Positions 34,215 through 40,546 of a DNA stretch of 64,000 nt are shown one piece after another. Numbering within the stretch: the first letter of the stretch is position 1; every line of letters begins with the position of its first letter. The stretch is from an uncultured SAR86 cluster bacterium (lineage in GTDB: Bacteria > Pseudomonadota > Gammaproteobacteria > Magnimaribacterales > D2472), in the NCBI GenBank assembly GCA_902594515.1, contig CACJML010000004.1:1-64000 (forward strand), given 5' to 3'. The notes under the pieces are model-generated. The model saw nothing but the letters and a program-made list of their open reading frames with translations. It made no database searches and was not told the DNA's origin. Made by a program: the position numbers and the translations under genes.

Positions 34215-34757
34215 TCATGTTCGTCGATTAAAAAATAAAATTATGCCTGATAGGGATGTAAAAAGTGCAATGAAGGAAAAAACTTTTAGCCATAAATTAT
34301 CTATATTATCTCTTTCCCACCAGTCCATTATGTGGATGCCCCACATGAAATCCCAGATACGCCACTGCAGAGATCTTATGGCGCTTACCTCACCTGAAAA
34401 TGGATCTATATACACATTTATTTTTTTACCCTTTTCATTTTCAGAAATTACTTTGTACAGCGGCAAATTGCGTCCCCTAAATTCAGAGCCACGAACTTCT
34501 TCATCGATCAACAGGGATTGAATTGGGATGAGGGTAGTTTTAAGGGAGACTATTTTCTTTGCCTCTTCTGAACTGAGCATTTTAGTTTGTTCTTTTTGAT
34601 TGGGGCTGAGGTCTTTATTCTCTATCCTGTATTGCTCGCCACGTACGTTTTCTATTTTATTGAATGAGAAATAAATTCCTGAGATGGTCCAAAGCAAAAG
34701 CTGAATCGAAACAATAAAACTAATGTATTTATGAAACTTCCTTAAAGTAACTTTCAT
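34215..34757 (-). CDS. PepSY-associated transmembrane domain protein
   Basis: A 180-residue inner-membrane protein with an N-terminal helix 'FHKYISFIVSIQLLLWTISG' (the H-K/R-Y-x-x-F start typical of PepSY-TM proteins), a periplasmic PepSY-like region containing 'KINVYIDPFSGEVSAIRSL', then WRIWDFMWGIHIMDWWERDN and a final helix to the C-terminus. Relatives accompany iron or copper transport systems. It lies six to ten bases from the outer-membrane protein gene and 15 from DUF5665, so it belongs to the same operon. Confidence 0.82.
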   Translation of the reverse strand: MKVTLRKFHKYISFIVSIQLLLWTISGIYFSFNKIENVRGEQYRIENKDLSPNQKEQTKMLSSEEAKKIVSLKTTLIPIQSLLIDEEVRGSEFRGRNLPLYKVISENEKGKKINVYIDPFSGEVSAIRSLQWRIWDFMWGIHIMDWWERDNIDNLWLKVFSFIALFTSLSGIILFFNRRT

Positions 34758-34772
34758 AGACTAGATTGAGGC

Positions 34773-35036
34773 CTACCCCTTCTTATCAAGCTTTTCAATA
34801 ATCTCAATAACTTGGTGGGCATAATTTCCAAGAATAGGAATAAATTCAATCTGAGCAAGAATTGCTACCAGGATTGAAACCAGCAGTGTGGCGCCAACCA
34901 CTGAGCCCAACCCAATGGCAAGTCCTCGTAGAAGATTGTAATAAATAAACTTAATTGGGCTTTCATGGATCCTCATAAAATTATGATCCTTAAGTTCCTC
35001 TAGGGCGTCTGCTAGTCTTTTTTGATCATCGCTCAT
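34773..35036 (-). CDS. DUF5665-type small membrane protein
   Basis: An 87-residue protein: a charged N-terminus (MSDDQKRLADALEELKDHNF), a conserved region 'YYNLLRGLAIGLGSVVGATLL' and a single long hydrophobic helix with 'SILVAILAQIEFIPILGNY'. This is the pattern of DUF5665. Function unknown. ATG 35036 follows AGAGGTGCTT, a good ribosome binding site; an upstream GTG at 35042 is less likely. It is the first ordinary gene after the Cys-rich leader and the two hairpins at 35080-35192. Confidence 0.72.
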   Translation of the reverse strand: MSDDQKRLADALEELKDHNFMRIHESPIKFIYYNLLRGLAIGLGSVVGATLLVSILVAILAQIEFIPILGNYAHQVIEIIEKLDKKG

Positions 35037-35079
35037 AAGCACCTCTGGTTAGTTCTAATATACTAAACTAATTACTAAA

Positions 35080-35100
35080 CGATTACGCAAACCGTAATCG
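35080..35100 (-). repeat. 8-bp perfect inverted repeat before DUF5665
   Basis: On the minus strand CGATTACG-GTTTG-CGTAATCG forms a perfect 8-bp stem with a 5-base loop, followed by TTTAG. It lies 44 bases before the DUF5665 start and after the Cys-rich peptide gene. It could be a short terminator, an attenuator arm or a protein-binding site; the following U-run is too short to call it a strong terminator. Confidence 0.55.
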
Positions 35101-35114
35101 GTCTTGTAAAACAA

Positions 35115-35192
35115 ACAAAGAAGTAGTGCGCATAAGAGTGTTGGTCTAATTTATGACCAATACCTTCTTTTAGATACTACTTACTACTTTGT
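35115..35192 (-). promoter_or_regulatory. Putative attenuator: long helix overlapping the leader peptide end
   Basis: On the minus strand the end of the Cys-rich frame, ACAAAG (35192-35187), and AAGTAGT (35182-35176) are both complementary to a contiguous downstream arm, ACTACTTCTTTGT (35127-35115). This gives 13 base pairs with one 4-base bulge that contains the stop codon. An inner hairpin TTGGTC/GACCAA lies in the loop, and the 3' arm is followed by TTGTTTTA. A helix closing on the last codons of a peptide and leading into a U-rich run is the layout of a translation-coupled terminator. Predicted by eye only; no energy was computed. Confidence 0.45.
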
Positions 35193-35231
35193 GCAACAAG
35201 TGCACTCGCAGCAACTACAACAATCACACAT
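35184..35231 (-). CDS. Cysteine-rich leader peptide (15 aa, 8 Cys)
   Basis: The frame encodes MCDCCSCCECTCCTK and then TAG; 8 of 15 residues are cysteine, arranged as repeated CC pairs with single spacers. A TATAAT sits six bases before the ATG, with TTGCGA 18 bases further up, so transcription would begin at or next to the ATG and the peptide would be read from a leaderless message. The stop lies in a helix that leads into a U-rich run. Such a composition is very unlikely in random AT-rich DNA. It may act as a cysteine or metal sensor for the operon behind it, or be a tiny metal-binding peptide. No known family is recognised. Confidence 0.55.
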   Translation of the reverse strand: MCDCCSCCECTCCTK

Positions 35232-35237
35232 CTATAA

Positions 35238-35267
35238 ATTATAGATTAAATAAAGAATATTTCGCAA
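35238..35267 (-). promoter_or_regulatory. Promoter for the Cys-rich leader and metal-related operon
   Basis: On the minus strand TTGCGA (35267-35262), an 18-base spacer and a perfect TATAAT (35243-35238). The A of the leader-peptide ATG is seven bases after the -10 box, the usual distance to the start of transcription. Consensus-type match only, with no experimental support. Confidence 0.6.
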
Positions 35268-35271
35268 TCTG

Positions 35272-35296
35272 TTTGTTGCAGAAGGGCTTTGTTGCA
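35272..35296. repeat. Direct repeat TTTGTTGCA x2 upstream of the leader promoter
   Basis: TTTGTTGCA occurs at 35272-35280 and 35288-35296, a 16-base period, just upstream of the -35 element of the leader promoter and just after the merC stop. Tandem sites in this position commonly bind an activator. The core TTGTTGCA also recurs within the Cys-rich frame, on the other strand, so RNA pairing on a read-through merC transcript is another option. Confidence 0.45.
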
Positions 35297-35299
35297 AAC

Positions 35300-35710
35300 T
35301 TAGGCTAGTTTTTCGTGACAGTCATCGCACTCTAATTTTTTACAGGTCTGAAAGTTTTGGTAATGAGCAAAAACCAACAAAAGAGATCCCAGCAGTGTAA
35401 TGGCTTGCTCACCTAGCTCACCCAATAATCTCTCCCCCATAATTACAGCAGCAACCAATGCAATCATTCCAATGATTGCGGCAGGAAAAAAAGAGGTAGT
35501 CTTATGATTTTTATATCCCGCATATAAAGCGAAGATGCTAACAGGAACAACAATAAATATTAATAGTTTATGAATAAATTCATTATCGATAGTGATGGAT
35601 AAAAATCCTGCTGAAAGAATTACAAAAGACGGTACAAATAGACAATGAATTGCGCAAGCTAAAGAAACGGTGATAGCAAACTTATCTGTACGTTTTTGAG
35701 TTTTTTGCAT
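35300..35710 (-). CDS. MerC-domain membrane protein
   Basis: A 136-residue protein with four membrane helices (about 12-34, 43-62, 72-92, 97-115). The MerC signature is seen at the start, SLACAIHCLFVP (Cys19, His22, Cys23), and two further cysteines end the chain in KLECDDC. MerC proteins import mercuric or other metal ions, but chromosomal MerC-domain proteins without mer genes have less certain roles. No merA, merR or merT is nearby. It reads leftward toward the Cys-rich leader and metal-related operon, with 68 bases between its stop and the leader ATG. Confidence 0.8.
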   Translation of the reverse strand: MQKTQKRTDKFAITVSLACAIHCLFVPSFVILSAGFLSITIDNEFIHKLLIFIVVPVSIFALYAGYKNHKTTSFFPAAIIGMIALVAAVIMGERLLGELGEQAITLLGSLLLVFAHYQNFQTCKKLECDDCHEKLA

Positions 35711-35743
35711 GGCTTATTGTAATACAGTAACAAAAATTTTTAT

Positions 35744-35790
35744 ATGTAACCTTTACTTCCCATTTAAATAATGATAAGTTTACGTTACAT
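35744..35790. promoter_or_regulatory. Divergent region with ATGTAAC/GTTACAT inverted half-sites
   Basis: Between the merC start and the rightward gene at 35808 the sequence ATGTAAC (35744-35750) is repeated in inverted form as GTTACAT (35784-35790), 33 bases apart. Additional GTAAC or TTAC fragments surround them. This could be a paired operator shared by the two divergent genes. Spacing is unusual for a single dimer, so I rate it low. Confidence 0.35.
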
Positions 35791-35807
35791 TTTAAAGAGG
35801 AGATATT

Positions 35808-36200
35808 ATGGATCCAGCAGTAATAGCTATTTTAGGAATATCGGTGGGAATAATAGTTCCTATATCAATTTTTATTTTGCTGTATTTTGAAGCCAAGGAT
35901 AAAAACAAAACGATATTAGAAATATCTAAAAACATAGATGATCCAGCAAAAGTAGAAGACCTATTAAGCATGCTAGATGAGAGAAAAAAAGAGCCGATTG
36001 ATTATCGTAGAGGTGGCTTAATAACACTTTTTGTAGGTGTTGGAATTTACTTATTAGGTGTCTGGGCAATGGGTCAATTCTTTGAAGGTGTTGGTCTCCT
36101 AGTTGGTGCCATAGGAATTGGGACAATGTTGGCAGGATATATGTACCCAAATACAAGCGAAGAAATTACTAATGCGGTTGATGAATATGAAAAGAGATAA
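35808..36200 (+). CDS. Small membrane protein, DUF6249-like
   Basis: A 130-residue protein with an N-terminal helix (about 5-26), a charged cytoplasmic stretch (DKNKTILEISKNIDDPAKVEDLL), then two helices around 'GGLITLFVGVGIYLLGVWAMG' and 'GVGLLVGAIGIGTMLAGYMY', ending EEITNAVDEYEKR. The layout resembles DUF6249 proteins, though I am not sure of the family. Strong ribosome binding site GAGGAG. First of four rightward genes ending with an XRE regulator. Function unknown. Confidence 0.65.
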   Translation: MDPAVIAILGISVGIIVPISIFILLYFEAKDKNKTILEISKNIDDPAKVEDLLSMLDERKKEPIDYRRGGLITLFVGVGIYLLGVWAMGQFFEGVGLLVGAIGIGTMLAGYMYPNTSEEITNAVDEYEKR

Positions 36201-36450
36201 TAAAAAAATTATCAAGGAATTATTTGGCAGTGAATCTGAAATATCCTCACTGTTAGGCGTTGGAGTTGGATTTTTAAACTTTTACTTTCTTTACTCTCTA
36301 TGGGGTATTACTTGGGAGATAAGTTTTGCCATTGCCATTGCCTTGGGATTATTGGTGGGATTTATTCTAGACGAATATTATTTTGAGAGACATAAAAATG
36401 CGGAGGCAAAAAATATTTCAAAAGCAGTCGAGGAATTTGAGAAGAATTAG
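36187..36450 (+). CDS. Small 2TM-domain membrane protein, unknown
   Basis: An 87-residue protein starting MKRDNKKIIKELFGSE (an ATG at 36181 is two codons earlier and equally in frame). Two hydrophobic helices (about 21-37 and 44-60) are followed by a charged tail ending ISKAVEEFEKN. That tail resembles the end of the preceding protein (ITNAVDEYEKR), hinting at a shared partner or shared origin. It overlaps the preceding gene by 14 bases and abuts the next one directly. Confidence 0.62.
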   Translation: MKRDNKKIIKELFGSESEISSLLGVGVGFLNFYFLYSLWGITWEISFAIAIALGLLVGFILDEYYFERHKNAEAKNISKAVEEFEKN

Positions 36451-36894
36451 ATGACCTATTTTAAACGCTTCTTAGTAATTTTTATTTCTGGGACTGTTCA
36501 AGTATTTTTTGCGACCTACTTAATTTTGGAGCTGCTAGGTTTTAGTTTGGGCTGGCACCTTTCGAATCATAATATTATGTTTGTCCCTGGAGTCTTGGTT
36601 TTTTTGGGAGCAGCATATCTAACGCTCTCTTATTATTTCCTTGATACCAAAAAAATTAATAATGCGCTTTATGACGAATTTACTGCTCTCCGAGCCTATA
36701 AGCTTGGTTCAGTAGGTTATGGGCTTAATGGAATGGGAATCTTCGTTCTTTTTTCTATTCAAGACTGGTCAAACTGGAGCTTTCAAATGGCCAATAGCAT
36801 GATTTACCAAATTGCTGCCTTTGCTTGGCTTGTTTTTGGAGTGCTGCTGGTATCTTTTTCTATTGGCGATTATCAGGAATCAAAAAGTGGGTAG
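36451..36894 (+). CDS. Four-helix membrane protein, unknown
   Basis: A 147-residue protein with four predicted helices (about 9-30, 43-62, 91-107 and 119-138), short loops and no motif I know. It starts directly at the stop of the previous gene and its 3' end overlaps the XRE regulator gene by eight bases, so it is part of one tightly packed unit. Membrane protein plus small XRE regulator pairs are common in bacteria and are usually autoregulated. Confidence 0.65.
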   Translation: MTYFKRFLVIFISGTVQVFFATYLILELLGFSLGWHLSNHNIMFVPGVLVFLGAAYLTLSYYFLDTKKINNALYDEFTALRAYKLGSVGYGLNGMGIFVLFSIQDWSNWSFQMANSMIYQIAAFAWLVFGVLLVSFSIGDYQESKSG

Positions 36895-37105
36895 AAGTCA
36901 TGAAAAACTTCTTAATAACTTAGAAGGGCTTAGAAAATCGGCTCGCCTTACGCAACAAGAGCTATCTGAAAGTGCGGAGGTCTCAAGAAAAAGCATTAAT
37001 GCAATTGAGAATGGTATTTATGTGCCTTCAACTGTGCTTGCTTTGAAAATCTCCAAAACTTTGGGTTGCAAGGTAGAAGATATTTTTAAGCTTCCGCAAA
37101 GCTAG
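36887..37105 (+). CDS. Small XRE-family transcriptional regulator (YozG/Cro type)
   Basis: A 72-residue single-domain helix-turn-helix protein. LEGLRKSARLTQQELSESAEVSRKSINAIENG is the XRE fold, followed by 'YVPSTVLALKISKTLGCKVEDIF', the typical end of the YozG/Xre subgroup. I chose GTG 36887 because it gives the normal length and has AGGA upstream; the longer in-frame ATG at 36812 lies deep inside the membrane protein gene. It probably controls the membrane-protein cluster. Confidence 0.8.
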   Translation: MGRSHEKLLNNLEGLRKSARLTQQELSESAEVSRKSINAIENGIYVPSTVLALKISKTLGCKVEDIFKLPQS

Positions 37106-37542
37106 AGTACTGGAGATGAATGGTGGATTTTAATTTTTAAAGAGCCCTCTATTCCAATAAAACAAAAGGTGAAAGCAACCAAAGAGATTGCTTCTGAATT
37201 AAATGGCTTAAACTTGAGGGTTCCCATGGCAGCTAAAAGATTTTCTTCTTCAAGGACTTTAAGCTCATCTAGTTCGATCTGTTCCCATGGCTTTAAAGCA
37301 AATCCATTATCTTCGTTGATATCGCCCTTTACAAAATAAGATAAAGCAAGATCCTTTGTATTCCTAAAAATTACCTCCTTGGTAAAGGTCGGCTTAAAAA
37401 GAACCTCGTCTGTATCAAATGCATAATGTTTAGATACAAATCTCTCGGCACACCTATAATAATCACCCCCATCGAGAAAAACTCTTCCTATCTCTATCAC
37501 GCCCTCTATCCATGAGTTTAAGAAGCTTTTTACCTTTTCCAT
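37102..37542 (-). CDS. NTF2-like (SnoaL-type) protein often mislabelled phosphoribosyl-AMP cyclohydrolase
   Basis: A 146-residue protein with an N-terminal helix 'VKSFLNSWIEGVIEIGRVFL', the segment 'ALSYFVKGDINEDNGFALKPW', then an AMGTLKF strand and the C-terminal KIKIHHSSPVL. The YFV...GFALxPW and final HHSS(L)P pattern is that of a SnoaL-fold family frequently given the wrong name phosphoribosyl-AMP cyclohydrolase. Function unknown. ATG 37542 is used; a GTG three codons earlier is possible. It converges on the XRE gene with a four-base overlap. Confidence 0.65.
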   Translation of the reverse strand: MEKVKSFLNSWIEGVIEIGRVFLDGGDYYRCAERFVSKHYAFDTDEVLFKPTFTKEVIFRNTKDLALSYFVKGDINEDNGFALKPWEQIELDELKVLEEENLLAAMGTLKFKPFNSEAISLVAFTFCFIGIEGSLKIKIHHSSPVL

Positions 37543-37622
37543 ATCGCTCACAGTTATATTTTTAGAAGGCTTAAAAATGATGGTTTTTTGGTTTCATTTT
37601 TCATAGTTAATTAAATCATAAA

Positions 37623-37650
37623 TTTACAGCTAATAATTTTCTTGTATATT
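37623..37650 (+). promoter_or_regulatory. Promoter of the secreted 144-residue protein
   Basis: TTTACA at 37623-37628, a 16-base spacer and TATATT at 37645-37650, followed by an AAAAAAAGG ribosome binding site before ATG 37669. The only clear promoter in this 126-base divergent gap. Confidence 0.5.
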
Positions 37651-37668
37651 AGAAAAAAAGGAAACGCT

Positions 37669-38103
37669 ATGAAAAAAACGCTAGCTATGTTTTTAATATT
37701 TTCTTCGTTTGTTTTTGGGCATAGTGCACAGAAGGGAGACTTTTCAGGAACATGGAGGCTGGTTGAATATGCAGTCAATGACGAGTATCAGGATGTGCCT
37801 AATCCCACTCCCATAAAAATGTATATTAATGGTGAATTCATCATTATCTTTTATTTAGAGGGCAAAATGCATTTCAACAAAGGAATATATGCACTTAAAG
37901 ATGGAATTGTAAATGAAACTATTTTATCTAGTAGCAACGAATCCCTAATTGGCCAGACAGTTTCATTTAAACCAAATTTCATGGGTGATAAAAACTCTTT
38001 TAACTTAAAGATTGATTTTGGTGATAGCACAAATTTTGAGAGATGGGAAAAAACTCACTGTGATGTAATTAAGTGCGCAAAAATTAGAACAAGAAACAAC
38101 TAA
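37669..38103 (+). CDS. Secreted lipocalin-like protein, unknown
   Basis: A 144-residue protein with a signal peptide (MKKTLAMFLIFSSFVFGHSA, cut near residue 20) and a mature part starting 'GDFSGTWRLVEYAVNDEY' with alternating strands and 'FERWEKTHCDVIKCA' at the end (two cysteines, perhaps a disulfide). The 'GTWRLVE' start is typical of small lipocalin-like domains, but I cannot name a family. ATG 37669 has a good ribosome binding site; a TTG nine codons earlier is rejected. Periplasmic location expected. Confidence 0.65.
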   Translation: MKKTLAMFLIFSSFVFGHSAQKGDFSGTWRLVEYAVNDEYQDVPNPTPIKMYINGEFIIIFYLEGKMHFNKGIYALKDGIVNETILSSSNESLIGQTVSFKPNFMGDKNSFNLKIDFGDSTNFERWEKTHCDVIKCAKIRTRNN

Positions 38104-38119
38104 TAAAGTGAGCTTTATT
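38102..38119. terminator. Weak bidirectional hairpin between convergent genes
   Basis: AATAAAG-TGAG-CTTTATT, a 7-bp perfect stem with a 4-base loop, lies at the stop of the 144-residue protein gene and is followed by TATTC. It is low in G/C, so termination efficiency is doubtful. The rest of the 113-base gap to the next gene holds nothing I recognise. Confidence 0.35.
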
Positions 38120-38216
38120 TATTCTATATATTAAATATTCTTTAATTAACTGTTCAATAGTACTTCGCTGATGCATCATAAGTGAGAGTTATGTTATGCC
38201 TTAAGAGAGAAGGATA

Positions 38217-38897
38217 TTAATTAAGAGGATTTCCGTTGAAGTCATACTGCTCAATAATCTCTATGAGGTTTCCATTTTCATACTTTGCTTTTGTCTCTAA
38301 CTGTCCATTTGGGTGGTAGGTTACAGTTATTCCATGTTGAAGTTGATCACTATTATAAGTTTTTAAGAACTCCAACTGCCCAGAGTCGTAATATGAAAAT
38401 TCTTCAAGACTCAAAAGCACATCTTTTTTAAAGTATTCTTTATAAGTAATTAGGCCATATTCATAACTGATCCATTCCCCATCTAACTTATCGTTTACAA
38501 CATTTCCTTCAACAGACAGGAACCCCTCTTCATATCCTTCATATCTACCATTTTCAGAACCATTCTTATATTTTGTTTTATAGGAATAAAACACGCCACA
38601 CGCTTCATATTCTTCATATTGTCCATGCAATAAACCATTCTTATAGCTGCCTGCTTTGTTAACGCAAAATCCATACTCATCATCAAAGCCCATAAATTTG
38701 CCTGAAAATGGCTTTGAAGTGTTGATTTGATATTTTAAGCCTTGTCTTTCAACAAGCGTGGCTTCATTGATTGCGGAATCAGCATACTTTTCAAACAGAG
38801 GCTTCTCTTCGAAGAACTGGCTCAACTGGCTCTTTACAGGAGCATTAAATACAGTGGCAGTTAAAATAATGAGTGTTAGGGAGTAATATCTCTTCAT
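38217..38897 (-). CDS. MORN-repeat (YwqK-like) exported protein
   Basis: A 226-residue protein with a signal peptide (about 1-22) and a series of MORN_2-type repeats of the form Y-x-N/D-G-x-x-x-G-x-x-x-x-Y, for example YKNGLLHGQYEEYE, YKNGSENGRYEGYE and YHPNGQLETKAKYENGN. This is the architecture of YwqK-family 'toxin-antitoxin immunity' annotated proteins, but a signal peptide and lone position point to a periplasmic repeat protein with an unknown partner. No toxin gene is adjacent. Confidence 0.75.
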   Translation of the reverse strand: MKRYYSLTLIILTATVFNAPVKSQLSQFFEEKPLFEKYADSAINEATLVERQGLKYQINTSKPFSGKFMGFDDEYGFCVNKAGSYKNGLLHGQYEEYEACGVFYSYKTKYKNGSENGRYEGYEEGFLSVEGNVVNDKLDGEWISYEYGLITYKEYFKKDVLLSLEEFSYYDSGQLEFLKTYNSDQLQHGITVTYHPNGQLETKAKYENGNLIEIIEQYDFNGNPLN

Positions 38898-38964
38898 TAA
38901 AATATTCTGCCATAGAATTTAATAGAATTCCCCTATTGTAAAATAAAAGTAAAAATGATTGCTG

Positions 38965-39375
38965 CTATCCTTCTTTGTTTGGATTCCAGATCACTAAGTT
39001 TTTAGTTTTAAGTCTGTTTACAACTAACTTGTATCTTGATCGTTCTTCCTTCCATTCTTTTAGCCACTTTTCACCGTCTCTTTCTGCATCAACGAAGATG
39101 GCGTTTGTAAAAGCCAAAGGCAAGATTATTGAAACATGAATAATAATGCTTGCAATTGTATTGTAGTTAAAAAATCCTAGATAATTAGCTGCCAAAAATC
39201 CGAAGAAAACACTCCATATTATAAATAGTACCAGCATGAAATAGGTTTGAAGGCTTGGATCGGGGATATACTTCAGTGGGTTATATCTCACGTCCATTAC
39301 TCTTCTCCAACCACTCACGAGTTTCATTACAAATCTTCTGAAAAGACTAGGTTTTTTCATATTTGGTTTAATCAT
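38965..39375 (-). CDS. Two-helix membrane protein, unknown
   Basis: A 136-residue basic protein. The N-terminus is rich in Arg/Lys (MKKPSLFRRFVMKLVSGWRR) and contains KYIPDP. Two helices (about 45-65 and 74-93) precede a charged tail 'WLKEWKEERSRYKLVVNRL'. No family recognised. The ATG overlaps the last eight bases of a 34-codon frame just upstream (39368-39472), suggesting that both are expressed together. Confidence 0.6.
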   Translation of the reverse strand: MIKPNMKKPSLFRRFVMKLVSGWRRVMDVRYNPLKYIPDPSLQTYFMLVLFIIWSVFFGFLAANYLGFFNYNTIASIIIHVSIILPLAFTNAIFVDAERDGEKWLKEWKEERSRYKLVVNRLKTKNLVIWNPNKEG

Positions 39376-39472
39376 TTTTTTTTCTATTAAATCTTATGAA
39401 CTCTTTAATCACATGCATGCCTACAGTTAACCATGTCACTAAGACTAAACTCCAAAACAATATCTCTATCAT
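39368..39472 (-). CDS. Small single-helix membrane peptide (34 aa)
   Basis: The frame encodes MIEILFWSLVLVTWLTVGMH followed by VIKEFIRFNRKKND. It is one hydrophobic helix with a strongly positive tail, as in genuine small membrane proteins that follow the positive-inside rule. Its TAA overlaps the ATG of the next gene by eight bases. There is no obvious ribosome binding site, so I give it moderate confidence; an alternative overlapping frame looks less protein-like. Confidence 0.45.
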   Translation of the reverse strand: MIEILFWSLVLVTWLTVGMHVIKEFIRFNRKKND

Positions 39473-39537
39473 ATGAATTTAGAATTTTTAATTTCATAAA
39501 AATTGTAACCGAGTATTCTTGCTCAACCCAAAATAAA

Positions 39538-39633
39538 TTAAAGAATAATTTTAAAGAAAAACCAAAAGATTGAGCCCCATATAGCTGCATTAACAAGAAC
39601 CGATCTAATAAAACTTATTACGTGCGATTGCAT
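39538..39633 (-). CDS. Small single-helix membrane peptide (31 aa) with a strong ribosome binding site
   Basis: A 31-codon frame, MQSHVISFIRSVLVNAAIWG then SIFWFFFKIIL, preceded by AGGAGGAATAATCAA, the most consensus-like ribosome binding site in this region. The product is almost entirely one aromatic-rich hydrophobic helix. Small membrane peptides of this kind often bind and regulate a transporter or act as membrane-active toxins; no partner or antitoxin is visible. The 309-base stretch 39376-39684 holds this and the 34-residue frame and nothing else I recognise. Confidence 0.55.
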   Translation of the reverse strand: MQSHVISFIRSVLVNAAIWGSIFWFFFKIIL

Positions 39634-39684
39634 TTGATTATTCCTCCTATGTTAATCTGCCCCATTAAAAAACCTGCAACATTA

Positions 39685-39972
39685 TTAAGTTATCAGCTTG
39701 GGTATTATTCCTAGTTGGGCAAGAATACCAAAGATAATTAACAATATAATGCTGGAGAGTATTCTAAGATTCTTTTTTTGAATCAATTCAAATGAATAAT
39801 CTATAAATTTTCTTATCCATTTATCAGCTTTGTCCATCCATTTAATAGCTTTTCTTGTCCATGTATCAGTAATATCAATTAATAATATAGAAAATGCTGC
39901 GATGATAAGCCACACAAAACCATTAATGGTCATATCTATTAACCAACCTAAAATGACCCAATTTATTTCCAT
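39685..39972 (-). CDS. Small membrane protein, unknown
   Basis: A 95-residue protein with hydrophobic segments at about 5-32 and 72-90 around a charged, Trp- and Lys-rich middle (WTRKAIKWMDKADKWIRK). ATG 39972 is preferred (AGGA upstream) to a TTG one codon before. No family recognised. One of a row of small membrane proteins on this strand. Confidence 0.58.
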   Translation of the reverse strand: MEINWVILGWLIDMTINGFVWLIIAAFSILLIDITDTWTRKAIKWMDKADKWIRKFIDYSFELIQKKNLRILSSIILLIIFGILAQLGIIPKLIT

Positions 39973-40062
39973 CAACAGGTCCTAGAAACTAATCTTTATT
40001 TATTCCGCCATCACTGAGTGTTTTGTTTACAAAAAAATTTCTTATAAAAAATAATATGTTTT

Positions 40063-40455
40063 TTATCCATTTAGTTTATTTCTGTTTTTCGGCAAACATA
40101 ATATTAAAGTGATGATAAATGAAATTATTGAAATTGGCATAGTAAATGCCAAGACATACATGGTTGTCTCAACTAATTCAGTTGCCGTTCCATCAATTAC
40201 ATCATCAAATCTCCATGCCCAACTCCTATAGTGAAGACAGAATGCAAATCCCCAAGCACCGCACAGAATACCTATAGCATTTGAATCCTTGATGGTTAGA
40301 TATCCTGCAGTTATTAGTAAGGCAACTGCGATAAGGTCAGGCAAATATCCAGCAATAGTTTGTCCGAACTTTATCGTAAATAATGTTTCAAGTGTAAAGT
40401 GAACAAGGGCAATAAAAATAGTGAAGATAGAAAATTTATAAAGAAATGCTTTCAT
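40063..40455 (-). CDS. Four-helix membrane protein, unknown
   Basis: A 130-residue protein with helices at about 8-28, 38-54, 60-78 and 95-122. 'GYLTIKDSNAIGILCGAWGFAFCLHYRSWAWRFDD' in the middle contains an HYRSWAWR-like segment and two cysteines. The pattern recalls small uncharacterised marine membrane proteins. Function unknown. A hairpin lies upstream at 40492-40524. Confidence 0.6.
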   Translation of the reverse strand: MKAFLYKFSIFTIFIALVHFTLETLFTIKFGQTIAGYLPDLIAVALLITAGYLTIKDSNAIGILCGAWGFAFCLHYRSWAWRFDDVIDGTATELVETTMYVLAFTMPISIISFIITLILCLPKNRNKLNG

Positions 40456-40491
40456 ATCCTATAGATTAATTCGTCAAACGAAACTACTCCG

Positions 40492-40524
40492 CTGTCACTG
40501 TTCAAACTTACTCTACAGTAACAG
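40492..40524. repeat. 10-bp imperfect hairpin upstream of the 130-residue membrane protein gene
   Basis: CTGTCACTGT at 40492-40501 and ACAGTAACAG at 40515-40524 form a 10-bp stem with one mismatch (G-T type on one strand) and a 13-base loop. It lies between two leftward genes and may be a terminator without a U-run or an operator. A similar CCGCCATCACTGAGTG stretch occurs near 40010, but is not a clean repeat. Confidence 0.35.
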
Positions 40525-40546
40525 AATATCCATAACCAAATTATAT

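Noticed and set aside
39405-39596. 63-residue leftward frame between the small membrane genes
   Set aside because: It runs out of frame through both small membrane peptides, begins inside the 31-codon frame with the strong ribosome binding site, and has no protein-like features of its own.
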